Origin: Candidatus Moraniibacteriota bacterium
Lineage (GTDB): Bacteria > Patescibacteriota > Minisyncoccia > Moranbacterales > GCA-2747515
Assembly (NCBI GenBank): GCA_027031945.1
Contig: JALVPE010000003.1
Location: 1 to 21,161 of the forward strand
DNA length: 21,161 nucleotides
Reading direction: 5' to 3'
A program made the position numbers and the translations under genes. Shown piece after piece: positions 14,849 to 21,161 of the stretch. The notes beneath the pieces are model-generated. The model saw nothing but the letters and a program-made list of their open reading frames with translations, was not told where the DNA came from and searched no databases. Every line of letters starts with the position of its first letter. Position 1 is the first letter of the stretch.

Positions 14849-15901
14849 TTAAACCTTAAATTCTACCACATCACCATCTTGCATGATATAATCTTTGCCA
14901 ACTGTCTGTAATTCACCACTGTCACGTGCAGCACTCCAGCTTCCTGCATCTAATAACTTCTTCCAATTTATAACATCAGCTCTTATAAATGAATCTTTAA
15001 AATCATTATGAATTACCGCCCCGGCTTCCGGTGCTGTAACACCTTTTCTAATTGTCCACGCCCTTGTTTCTTCTTTGCCGGTTGTAAGAAATGTCTGCAA
15101 TCCCAACAAATCAAATGCTCCAATTATCAAATCATTTAAGTGTGATTTAATACCTAGATCTTTTGCATCACTTTCACTCATCTCCATAAGTTCTTCTTCT
15201 ATTTTGATATCAAGCTTCACATGTGGCTTACTTTCTAAATCGTCACTTAATTTTTCATTTACATCAGATACATTGTAAATATACATCACTGGCTTCATAG
15301 TAAGTAAACTCATCTCTCTTATGATAGTTTGTTGTGATTCATTATCTAGATCAAATTCAATATTATTTGCAAGTTGACCATTATTGAGTATTTCTTGAAT
15401 TTTTTGTACCAATTCCAATTGTATTACTGCATCTTTATTATTTCCTCGTATAAGTTTTTCTAATCTCACAATAGTTTTGTCGACTGTCACCATATCAGCA
15501 AATATCAGCTCTGTTTCAATAATTTCAATATCTCTTCTTGGATCTACACTATCATGTACATGTGTAATGTTGTTATTTTCAAAAATTCTCACAACTTGTA
15601 CAATAGCATCAACATTTCTAATATTAGCAAGAAACTTATTGCCAAGACCTTCACCAACTGAAGCACCTTTCACAAGTCCTGCTATATCAACAAATTCGAT
15701 TACTGTTGGTACAATTTTTTTGCTTTCTGACATTTGAGCAAGTTTATCCAGTCTTTCATCAGGTACTGAAACAACTCCAACATTTGGCTCAATAGTACAA
15801 AATGGATAATTATTTATATCAACAGGATTTTTTGTTATAGCCTTAAAAAGTGTTGATTTTCCAACATTTGGAAGACCTACAATACCTACTTGCAAACTCA
15901 T
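14849..15901 (-). CDS. ychF: YchF/OLA1-type ribosome-associated P-loop ATPase
   Basis: This 350-aa Obg-family protein binds ribosomes and hydrolyses ATP rather than GTP. The P-loop is GLPNVGKST (9-17), switch I reads NYPFCTIEPNVG, and switch II is DIAGLVKGASVGEGLGNKFL (72-91), with the family's characteristic lack of a catalytic Gln. The nucleotide-specificity motif is NVSD instead of the guanine-specifying NKxD. A helical coiled-coil insert follows, and the C-terminal TGS domain starts near LQTFLTTGKEETRAWTIRKG. It is slightly shorter than E. coli YchF (363 aa). There is no Shine-Dalgarno. It is divergent from the phosphohexomutase gene, and no clear terminator separates it from groEL. Confidence 0.96.
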   Translation of the reverse strand: MSLQVGIVGLPNVGKSTLFKAITKNPVDINNYPFCTIEPNVGVVSVPDERLDKLAQMSESKKIVPTVIEFVDIAGLVKGASVGEGLGNKFLANIRNVDAIVQVVRIFENNNITHVHDSVDPRRDIEIIETELIFADMVTVDKTIVRLEKLIRGNNKDAVIQLELVQKIQEILNNGQLANNIEFDLDNESQQTIIREMSLLTMKPVMYIYNVSDVNEKLSDDLESKPHVKLDIKIEEELMEMSESDAKDLGIKSHLNDLIIGAFDLLGLQTFLTTGKEETRAWTIRKGVTAPEAGAVIHNDFKDSFIRADVINWKKLLDAGSWSAARDSGELQTVGKDYIMQDGDVVEFKV

Positions 15902-15926
15902 AAATTTTCATACATTAATTAATTAA

Positions 15927-15954
15927 AGAATACACCTTACCTATAAATAACCAA
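15927..15954 (-). promoter_or_regulatory. Candidate promoter of ychF
   Basis: On the minus strand TTGGTT (15954-15949), 16 bp, TATTCT (15932-15927), 25 nt before the ATG. Each box matches the consensus 4/6. Confidence 0.4.
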
Positions 15955-15973
15955 TTTCTATTCTTAATCTACA

Positions 15974-16002
15974 TTGGTCTTTATTTTACAAAATGATATA
16001 CT
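15974..16002 (+). promoter_or_regulatory. Promoter of the phosphohexomutase gene
   Basis: TTGGTC (15974-15979), 17 bp, TATACT (15997-16002) preceded by TGA, so an extended -10. The predicted start near 16009 gives a leader of about 25 nt without a Shine-Dalgarno. Confidence 0.55.
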
Positions 16003-16033
16003 ATAGATACTGTAAACATTTAAATATTATACT

Positions 16034-17371
16034 ATGAATAAGAAAATTTTTAAAGCATATGATATCCGTGGTATTTATCCAACCGAAATTGATGAAGATG
16101 TTACATATAAAATTGGACAAGCCATTGTTACAGAACTGAAAGCTAAAATACTTGCGGTTGGACGTGATGCCCGTAAATCCGGACCATCGCTTCATAAGTC
16201 CCTTATTGAGGGTATCGTTGATGCTGGTTGTGACGTAATAGACTTAGACATGATTACTACTCCTATGTTATATTTTTCATCACACCATTTAGATGTAGAT
16301 GGTGCCGTATCAGTTACAGCATCTCATAATCCCGGTGAATATAATGGGATTAAAATATGTCGAAAAAATGCTCAGCCCGTTGGAAGTACCAGTGGACTTG
16401 ATAATATACGAGATGCTGTACTCTCTGATAATTTTAACAAAATACCCACAAAAGGTACGGTATCAAAACAAGATATAAAACCAAGTTATTATAAATATTT
16501 TAGCAGATTTGCTAATTTCGATGATAAAAAATTTAAAATCGTAGTAGATTGTGCAAATACTATGGGAATATTGGAACTGCCGTTTTTTACAAAGTATTTT
16601 GCAGATAATTTTGAAGTTATAAAATTATATTGTGATTTAAACAATGCTTATAATGCACATGAAGCAAATCCATTAAATACCGACACATTAAAAGAAATAC
16701 AACAAAAAGTCGTCCAAACAAATGCAGATTTAGGATTAGCATATGATGGTGACGCAGATCGAATAGGTTTTATAGATGAAACTGGTACAATTATCCCAAT
16801 GGATCTTGTCACCGGTTTAATATCAAAAGTATTATTAGAAACAAATCATGGAGCAACTATCTTATATGATTTACGTTCTTCTCGTGCTGTAAAAGAAGTA
16901 ATTGAAGAAAGTGGTGGCACAGCTCATGAGTGTCGAGTTGGTCATGCATTTATTAAGCAACAGATGACAGAAGAAAATGCACTTTTTGCTGGTGAGTTAT
17001 CCGGACATTATTATTTTCAAGCAAATAAAAATGGGGAAGTTAGTTCACTTGCTGCATTTATATTACTAAATCTAATGACTAAAACTAACAATAAAATATC
17101 TGAATTAGTCAAAGATTTAAGAAGATATTACCATAGTGGCGAAATTAATTCTGAAGTAAAAGATAAAGATGCTATTATTACAAAATTAAAAGAAAAATAT
17201 AGCGATGGCACTTTAACTGAATTAGATGGAATAAAAATAGATTATCCTCAATGGTGGTTTAATGTGCGAGCATCTAATACAGAACCAGTACTTAGACTTA
17301 ATTGTGAAGCAAAAACCAAAAAAATGATGGAACAGAAACGAGATGAACTACTCAAAATTATTCGTGAATAA
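16034..17371 (+). CDS. manB: Phosphomannomutase/phosphoglucomutase
   Basis: This 445-aa alpha-D-phosphohexomutase interconverts mannose- or glucose-6-phosphate and the 1-phosphates, feeding sugar-nucleotide synthesis for surface glycans. Domain 1 has the phosphoserine loop TASHNP (95-100, Ser97). The metal loop is DGDADR (238-243), the sugar-binding loop GELSGHYYF (320-328) distinguishes PMM/PGM types, and the phosphate-binding loop is RASNTEP (412-418). The start AYDIRGIYP is also typical. GELSGH is compatible with dual mannose/glucose specificity, so ManB or AlgC-like naming is provisional. It is the only plus-strand protein gene in the window, has its own promoter at 15974-16002 and is followed by a terminator at 17384-17418. 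Confidence 0.94.
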   Translation: MNKKIFKAYDIRGIYPTEIDEDVTYKIGQAIVTELKAKILAVGRDARKSGPSLHKSLIEGIVDAGCDVIDLDMITTPMLYFSSHHLDVDGAVSVTASHNPGEYNGIKICRKNAQPVGSTSGLDNIRDAVLSDNFNKIPTKGTVSKQDIKPSYYKYFSRFANFDDKKFKIVVDCANTMGILELPFFTKYFADNFEVIKLYCDLNNAYNAHEANPLNTDTLKEIQQKVVQTNADLGLAYDGDADRIGFIDETGTIIPMDLVTGLISKVLLETNHGATILYDLRSSRAVKEVIEESGGTAHECRVGHAFIKQQMTEENALFAGELSGHYYFQANKNGEVSSLAAFILLNLMTKTNNKISELVKDLRRYYHSGEINSEVKDKDAIITKLKEKYSDGTLTELDGIKIDYPQWWFNVRASNTEPVLRLNCEAKTKKMMEQKRDELLKIIRE

Positions 17372-17383
17372 TTTCACAAATCT

Positions 17384-17418
17384 AAAAACACACCATTTAT
17401 ATTTATAGTGTGTTTTTT
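17384..17418 (+). terminator. Terminator of the phosphohexomutase gene
   Basis: AAAAACACAC (17384-17393) pairs with GTGTGTTTTT (17408-17417) around a 14-nt A/T loop and ends in a T-run. It starts 12 nt after the stop codon. Confidence 0.75.
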
Positions 17419-17420
17419 AT

Positions 17421-17460
17421 ATTGTTACGTAGCATGTTACGTAATATGCTACGTAACAAT
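17421..17460. repeat. 40-bp near-perfect palindrome with three TACGTA cores
   Basis: Arms of 15 bp (17421-17435 and 17446-17460) are perfectly complementary. The 10-bp centre GTTACGTAAT is itself an 8-bp palindrome (TTACGTAA) flanked by one G/T mismatch. The motif TACGTA appears three times, 13-14 bp apart. It directly follows the phosphohexomutase terminator, lies between convergent genes and has no T-run of its own. Confidence 0.75.
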
Positions 17461-17523
17461 AAAAAATAATCATACCGGAGCATCTATTAATAAATATAGA
17501 GAATGTTAAATTGTAATTATTTT

Positions 17524-17547
17524 GTCATTCCCATGAAGGTGGGAATC
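17524..17547 (+). repeat. REP-like element, first of an inverted pair
   Basis: GTCATTCCCATGAAGGTGGG followed by AATC; ATTCCC and GGGAAT form the stem. It has the form of the widespread GTCATTCCCGCGAAGGCGGG-type intergenic hairpins. A diverged copy lies in opposite orientation at 17590-17612. Confidence 0.6.
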
Positions 17548-17589
17548 TTTTTAATAAAAGGACAAAAAAACTTAAACATAATCACAAAA

Positions 17590-17612
17590 ATCCCCGCCTT
17601 CGCGAGGATAAC
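17590..17612 (-). repeat. REP-like element, second of an inverted pair
   Basis: The reverse complement begins GTTATCCTCGCGAAGGCGGG and matches the copy at 17524-17547 at 16 of 23 positions by my alignment. It ends 10 bp before the trpS stop on the minus strand. The pair brackets about 42 bp of A/T-rich DNA, as in a composite REP (BIME-like) unit. Confidence 0.6.
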
Positions 17613-17622
17613 ATACAGAACT

Positions 17623-18606
17623 TTAAATCACAAATCCTATTTTTTCTTTTACTAATTTCATTTTCTCTTGTGCTCGTATCTTAGCTGTTTTTGCACCATT
17701 TTTTAGAATTTGTTTTACTTCATCATCACTAATCTTTGCAAATTTTTCCTGAAATGGTTTCAGAAAAGCTATTACAACATCTGCAAGATCAGACTTAAAA
17801 TCACCATATCCTTTCCCAATATAATCATTCTCTATATCTGCAATTTCTTTTCCTGATAATAATGAATAAATATTTATAAGATTTTGCAACGCTGGTTTAT
17901 TATCACTGTAAATTACTTCACTTCCACTATCAGTTACTGCTTTACGAATTTTTTTACGAACCACTTCAACATCATCCATAAGTGCAATATAGTTATCTTT
18001 ACTTGTTGCGGATTTACTCATTTTTTTAATCGGATCATCTAATCCCATAATACGCTTTCCTTCTTTAGTTAATTTAGGTTGAGGCACTATAAAAGTATCA
18101 CCAAATTTTTTATTAAACCGTCGTGCAAGCGTGCGTGCAAGTTCCACATGTTGAACTTGATCTTCTCCAACCGGTACAACATTTGTATCATACAATAATA
18201 TGTCCGCTGCCATAAGAACCGGATAATCAAACAAACCAACACTAGCTCTTTGTGCACTGCCCCTTGCACTTTTGTCTTTGAATTGTGTCATTTTTTCCAT
18301 ATCGCCCATACGTGCTGACACACAATTAAGAATCCAACAAAGCTCAGTGTGTTCCACCACATCAGATTGAACAAAAATAGTTGATTTATCTGGATCAATA
18401 CCAAGTGCAATATACATTTTTGTAACATCTAAAATTCTTCGTCGCAATTCATCCGGATTTTGCTCTACAGTAATAGCATGCAAATCTACCACACAAAAAG
18501 TTGCATCATATTCATCTTGCATTCTGACCCAATTACGAATTGCTCCCAAATAATTACCTAAATGCAAATCTCCACTCGGTTGAACACCTGAAAATGTTTT
18601 TTTCAT
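17623..18606 (-). CDS. trpS: Tryptophanyl-tRNA synthetase
   Basis: This 327-aa class Ic synthetase charges tRNA-Trp with tryptophan in the cytosol. The HIGH-equivalent motif is HLGN (15-18) in SGVQPSGDLHLGNYLGA. The family block MADILLYDTNVVPVGEDQVQHVELAR is clear at about 132-157, and the KMSKS loop is KMSKS at 195-199. The length matches bacterial TrpS. It lies downstream of rnj, separated by rnj's terminator and by repeats, so it must have its own promoter, probably inside the GTATATTA repeat array (see findings). No Shine-Dalgarno is visible before the ATG at 18606. Confidence 0.97.
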   Translation of the reverse strand: MKKTFSGVQPSGDLHLGNYLGAIRNWVRMQDEYDATFCVVDLHAITVEQNPDELRRRILDVTKMYIALGIDPDKSTIFVQSDVVEHTELCWILNCVSARMGDMEKMTQFKDKSARGSAQRASVGLFDYPVLMAADILLYDTNVVPVGEDQVQHVELARTLARRFNKKFGDTFIVPQPKLTKEGKRIMGLDDPIKKMSKSATSKDNYIALMDDVEVVRKKIRKAVTDSGSEVIYSDNKPALQNLINIYSLLSGKEIADIENDYIGKGYGDFKSDLADVVIAFLKPFQEKFAKISDDEVKQILKNGAKTAKIRAQEKMKLVKEKIGFVI

Positions 18607-18613
18607 AATTTTA

Positions 18614-18690
18614 GTATATTAGTATTTTAGCCTGCCTGCCGATAGGTAAGATAGGCAGGTATATTAGTATATTAGTATATTAGTATATTA
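18614..18690. repeat. 8-bp tandem repeat (GTATATTA) interrupted by a GC-rich hairpin
   Basis: Four exact copies of GTATATTA run from 18659 to 18690. One exact (18614-18621) and one near copy GTATTTTA (18622-18629) lie on the other side of the hairpin at 18631-18659. On the minus strand each unit reads TAATATAC, giving serial TATACT -10-like boxes just upstream of trpS. Confidence 0.7.
18631..18659. repeat. CCTGCC-type hairpin element inside the tandem repeat
   Basis: CCTGCCT (18631-18637) pairs with AGGCAGG (18653-18659). The interior GCCGATAGGTAAGAT carries a degenerate second copy. The element is GC-rich within almost pure A/T DNA and looks inserted between two GTATATTA units. There is no T-run, so it is not a typical terminator. 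Confidence 0.6.
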
Positions 18691-18705
18691 AAGCATTTTA
18701 TACAA

Positions 18706-18735
18706 CAAAAAGAGACACCTGAATGAGGTGTCTCT
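18706..18735 (-). terminator. Terminator of the RNase J gene
   Basis: A perfect 10-bp stem pairs AGAGACACCT (18711-18720) with AGGTGTCTCT (18726-18735), with a 5-nt loop. On the minus strand it is followed by TTTTTGTTG. It lies about 46 nt beyond the rnj stop. Confidence 0.85.
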
Positions 18736-18745
18736 ACGATTATTT

Positions 18746-18778
18746 AACGTTTTTAACGATTAAAACGTCTGAACGTTT
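18746..18778. repeat. AACGTT-rich cluster just after rnj
   Basis: AACGTTTTTAACG (18746-18758), AAAACGTC (18762-18769) and GAACGTTT (18771-18778) follow one another. The composition resembles the dyad at 2661-2684, including the shared word CGTTAAAAACG (on the minus strand here, on the plus strand there). Confidence 0.5.
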
Positions 18779-18781
18779 CTA

Positions 18782-20824
18782 TTACACTTCAATCACAACA
18801 GGTAAAATCATTGGCCTGCGTTGTGTTTTTTGAAATAGAAATTCTCCAATTTTATCACGAATATCATTTTCTATTTGTCTATAATCTATTTTTGCATCTT
18901 TGCCTGTGGATTTCTTTATAATGGTTTTTACCCTTCTTTTAGTTTCATTTACTAAATCAAAATTATCTTTAACATAGATAAAACCTCTTGAAGTGATCTG
19001 CATATTTCCAACAACTTGTTTTGTTTTAGCATCAATCAAAACCGTAATAACATACATTCCATCTTCTGCAAGCATTTGTCTATCTCTAAGCACTACATGA
19101 CCTATGTCACCAACTCCCAAACCATCAACAAACACATAGCTTGAATCAGCTTTTTCCTTACGAATTTTGACGCCTTTCTTGCCAAATTCTATGATACTTC
19201 CATTATCCAATATTGCTATACGTTTTGGAGGAAAACCATCTTCTATAGCTAATTTCATTGCCTCTTTTAACATAAAATAATTAGCATAAATTGGTATAAA
19301 GTATTGCGGTTGCACCATCTTTATCATTTTTTTAATATCATCCTTTGTTGCATGTCCACTTGTGTGAATATCTGCCATAATACTGGAATGTACAACATTA
19401 TCACATTTTCGATATAAATTATCTTTCAATCTTTGCACTGATCTCTCATTACCAGGTATAACAGAGGAAGAAAATACGATTGTATCTTGTTTCTTAAGTT
19501 TGATAAATCTATGATTATCTGTAACTATCCTATTTAATACAGCATTATGCTCCCCTTGCGCACCTGTGCAAAGAACTATAATTTTATTATCTGGGTATTT
19601 ATCTATATCATTTATAGGAATCAATAACTCTTTACTAACGTTTAAGTAGCCCAGTTGCTGTGCCACCTCAATATTAGTTCTCATTGAATAACCATCAAGA
19701 GCAACTTTTCTTCCAACTTTACTAGCATATTGAAGTAATAATTTGATACGTTTAATTTGTGAAGCAAAAGTTGCAATAATTATTCTTCCTTTTGCCTCTC
19801 TAATAAGAGTTTCAATATTATTTTGCACATCCTTTTCACTCTTTGATTCTGTTGCCATAACACCCAAACTCTCTAACATAAGAATTCTTGGCTGTGGAAA
19901 ATCTTTCAAATTTTCATAAGAAATAGTCTTACCATCTGCCGGATCATTACTTATCATCCAATCACCTAAATGAATTGGAGTTCCGACCGGAGTTACTAAA
20001 GCTACACCCATAGAATCCATAATGGAATGTTCTACCTCAAAGAAATTAGCAACAAATTCTCCTAAACGCACCTTTCTATCAATATTCTTTATACTTATTG
20101 TGCGCATCTTTTCGCTAGCACCCGGATCACTATCTTCTATTTTCTTTTTTACAAGTGCAAGAGTAAGATCGCGTGCAATAACCGGCGGATAACCCAATTC
20201 TTTCAAAAGAACTGGTGCAGCTCCAATATGATCTAAATGTCCATGAGTAAAAATTACACCACGTACATTTTGTTCCTTTCCTTTCAGATAATTTATATTT
20301 GGAACAATATAATCAATTCCAGGCATATCCTCTTCTGGGAACTGCATTCCCATATCAACAATCACAATATCTTTACCATATTCAAATATCGTCATATTAC
20401 GACCAACCTCTTCTTGTCCACCAATTGGAATAATACGTAAAACATCCTTTTCTACTCTGGGAATTTTATTAATACGTTGTTCTCCATTTGAACGAGTTGA
20501 CAATATAATGCGTTCGGCATTTGTTTGTAATGTCTGTTTTTTACTACTACGTTTTTTGTTTTTAGTAGCTTTTTTTACAATTTTTTTACTTACACCAACT
20601 GATTGCTTACCGGTTCTTTTAGTAATTTTTGTTGTTGTATTAGATTTTTTTTGCACATTTTTTTTCCGATTATTTTCGAAAACATTCTTTCGTTGTGTCC
20701 CTTTTTTTTGTTCATTCTTTTTACGTGCTTTTTGCACATTTTTTTGTGCAGTTCTATTTACAATGCGTCCCGTACTACTACTTTTTGTATTAACTTGACG
20801 TGTTTTTCTTGTTTTTTTTATCAT
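18782..20824 (-). CDS. rnj: RNase J-type metallo-beta-lactamase/beta-CASP ribonuclease, divergent motif C
   Basis: This 680-aa RNA-decay nuclease of the RNase J family has combined endo- and 5'-exonuclease activity in typical members. Residues 1 to about 120 are an extra tail rich in Lys, Arg, Asn and Gln, absent from Bacillus RNase J1. The metallo-beta-lactamase core has THGHLDH (193-199), VEHSIMDS with H266, and HLGD with D288. The beta-CASP part has LCTGAQGE (418-425), VIPGNE (455-460) and SGHA (489-492). The usual IPVHGEYR motif, whose His is a metal ligand in Bacillus RNase J, reads IPIYANYF (510-517), and the usual DST loop reads ESLG. The ATG at 20824 is preceded by AGGAAG 20 nt away, too far to be a good site, and by TATAAT 4 nt away. 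It ends at a strong hairpin (18706-18735). Confidence 0.92.
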   Translation of the reverse strand: MIKKTRKTRQVNTKSSSTGRIVNRTAQKNVQKARKKNEQKKGTQRKNVFENNRKKNVQKKSNTTTKITKRTGKQSVGVSKKIVKKATKNKKRSSKKQTLQTNAERIILSTRSNGEQRINKIPRVEKDVLRIIPIGGQEEVGRNMTIFEYGKDIVIVDMGMQFPEEDMPGIDYIVPNINYLKGKEQNVRGVIFTHGHLDHIGAAPVLLKELGYPPVIARDLTLALVKKKIEDSDPGASEKMRTISIKNIDRKVRLGEFVANFFEVEHSIMDSMGVALVTPVGTPIHLGDWMISNDPADGKTISYENLKDFPQPRILMLESLGVMATESKSEKDVQNNIETLIREAKGRIIIATFASQIKRIKLLLQYASKVGRKVALDGYSMRTNIEVAQQLGYLNVSKELLIPINDIDKYPDNKIIVLCTGAQGEHNAVLNRIVTDNHRFIKLKKQDTIVFSSSVIPGNERSVQRLKDNLYRKCDNVVHSSIMADIHTSGHATKDDIKKMIKMVQPQYFIPIYANYFMLKEAMKLAIEDGFPPKRIAILDNGSIIEFGKKGVKIRKEKADSSYVFVDGLGVGDIGHVVLRDRQMLAEDGMYVITVLIDAKTKQVVGNMQITSRGFIYVKDNFDLVNETKRRVKTIIKKSTGKDAKIDYRQIENDIRDKIGEFLFQKTQRRPMILPVVIEV

Positions 20825-20875
20825 TATTATTATAAGTATATTGGCTTCCTAGGTATACTGTATATAAGATACTCT

Positions 20876-21161
20876 TTAATATTTATTGATTACATAAATA
20901 GCGCGATATTGATTATCCTCTTTGTTTTCATCCTTTGGATCTTCAACCTCAAAGGCAAAGAAAAGGGCAACATAAGGTGAATGAGTAAAATCCAGTAGCG
21001 GCGTCAATAAACTATGATGCTGGCCGACAGACCACAGTTCATCTTCTTCACCCTCATCCAATAAGGTGTTATCCGGTAATCTCCCTCTGACCGCTTTACG
21101 AAACAGTTCCAATTGACTCAACGCTAATTCATCGGTGACAATATTGGTCGGATTTAATCGC
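20876..21161 (-). CDS. FRG-domain protein, C-terminal part (start beyond the window)
   Basis: The frame is open to the right edge, so the N-terminus is missing; 94 codons are visible. Residues ELWSVGQHHSLLTPLLDFTH followed by SPYVALFFAF match the core of the FRG domain (QHxGLxTPLLDWTxSPxVALFFA), a domain of unknown activity. The segment then reads DPKDENKEDNQYRAIYVINKY and stops with TAA, 51 nt before rnj on the same strand. Family members I know continue well beyond this point, so the gene may be truncated. Codon use (CTG, GCG, CCG, ACC) and GC are clearly higher than in every other gene here, pointing to transfer from a less AT-rich donor. Starting at the internal TTG (21121) is not justified. 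Confidence 0.65.
   Translation of the reverse strand, partial: RLNPTNIVTDELALSQLELFRKAVRGRLPDNTLLDEGEEDELWSVGQHHSLLTPLLDFTHSPYVALFFAFEVEDPKDENKEDNQYRAIYVINKY

Noticed and set aside
18614..18690. CRISPR array
   Set aside because: The repeat unit is only 8 bp with no spacers, and there are no cas genes.
20508..20980. Plus-strand frames rich in Phe and Cys opposite the start of rnj
   Set aside because: They mirror the Lys-rich tail of RNase J read backwards; not a membrane protein gene.
1..21161. Alternative genetic code (UGA = Gly, as in Absconditabacteria/Gracilibacteria)
   Set aside because: TGA terminates the CAP gene, the PilV-like gene and pilM, the last two in functional ATGA overlaps, and no conserved gene needs read-through.

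Overview
The window looks like a chromosomal piece of an AT-rich, small-genome bacterium of the Candidate Phyla Radiation (Patescibacteria), most likely of the Parcubacteria type. This rests on gene content and style: a Gram-positive-like type IV pilus operon without secretin genes, very low use of Shine-Dalgarno sites, short intergenic hairpin repeats, a double membrane-anchored CAP protein, and divergent RNase J and thioredoxin reductase. TGA ends several genes (CAP, pilV-like, pilM), so the recoded UGA=Gly code of Absconditabacteria and Gracilibacteria is excluded. The lineage call is inference; no rRNA gene is present.

Layout. Positions 1-346 hold no convincing gene but carry two minus-strand terminators with a structured stretch between them. 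Positions 347-3011 (minus) hold a CAP-domain protein, RpiB, a TrxB-like reductase and a small glutaredoxin, the last two being a probable redox pair. A tRNA-Arg(UCG) on the plus strand (3121-3193) converges on the end of a long minus-strand type IV pilus operon (12886 to 3270), and one bidirectional hairpin separates them. In transcription order the operon is pilB, pilC, a PilV-like prepilin with three Ig/Cna-B-like modules, a PilW-like prepilin, a PilX-like protein with a calcium-loop-like segment, pilM, pilN, pilO and an unrecognised membrane/coiled-coil protein. No pilT, pilD, pilP, pilQ or major pilin lies here.

Positions 13058-20824 are housekeeping: groEL with a textbook promoter and CIRCE operator but no groES beside it, ychF, a phosphohexomutase (plus strand), trpS and an RNase J with a long basic N-terminal tail and an altered metal-binding motif. 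The intergenic gaps around trpS are packed with palindromes, REP-like hairpins and an 8-bp tandem repeat. The right edge holds the C-terminal part of an FRG-domain protein whose base composition and codon use differ from everything else, suggesting transfer.

No complete undescribed system is obvious. The best leads are the structured RNA at the left edge, the RNase J variant, the unusual minor pilins plus the extra pilM-N-O partner, the transferred FRG fragment, and the repeat-rich gaps flanking trpS.
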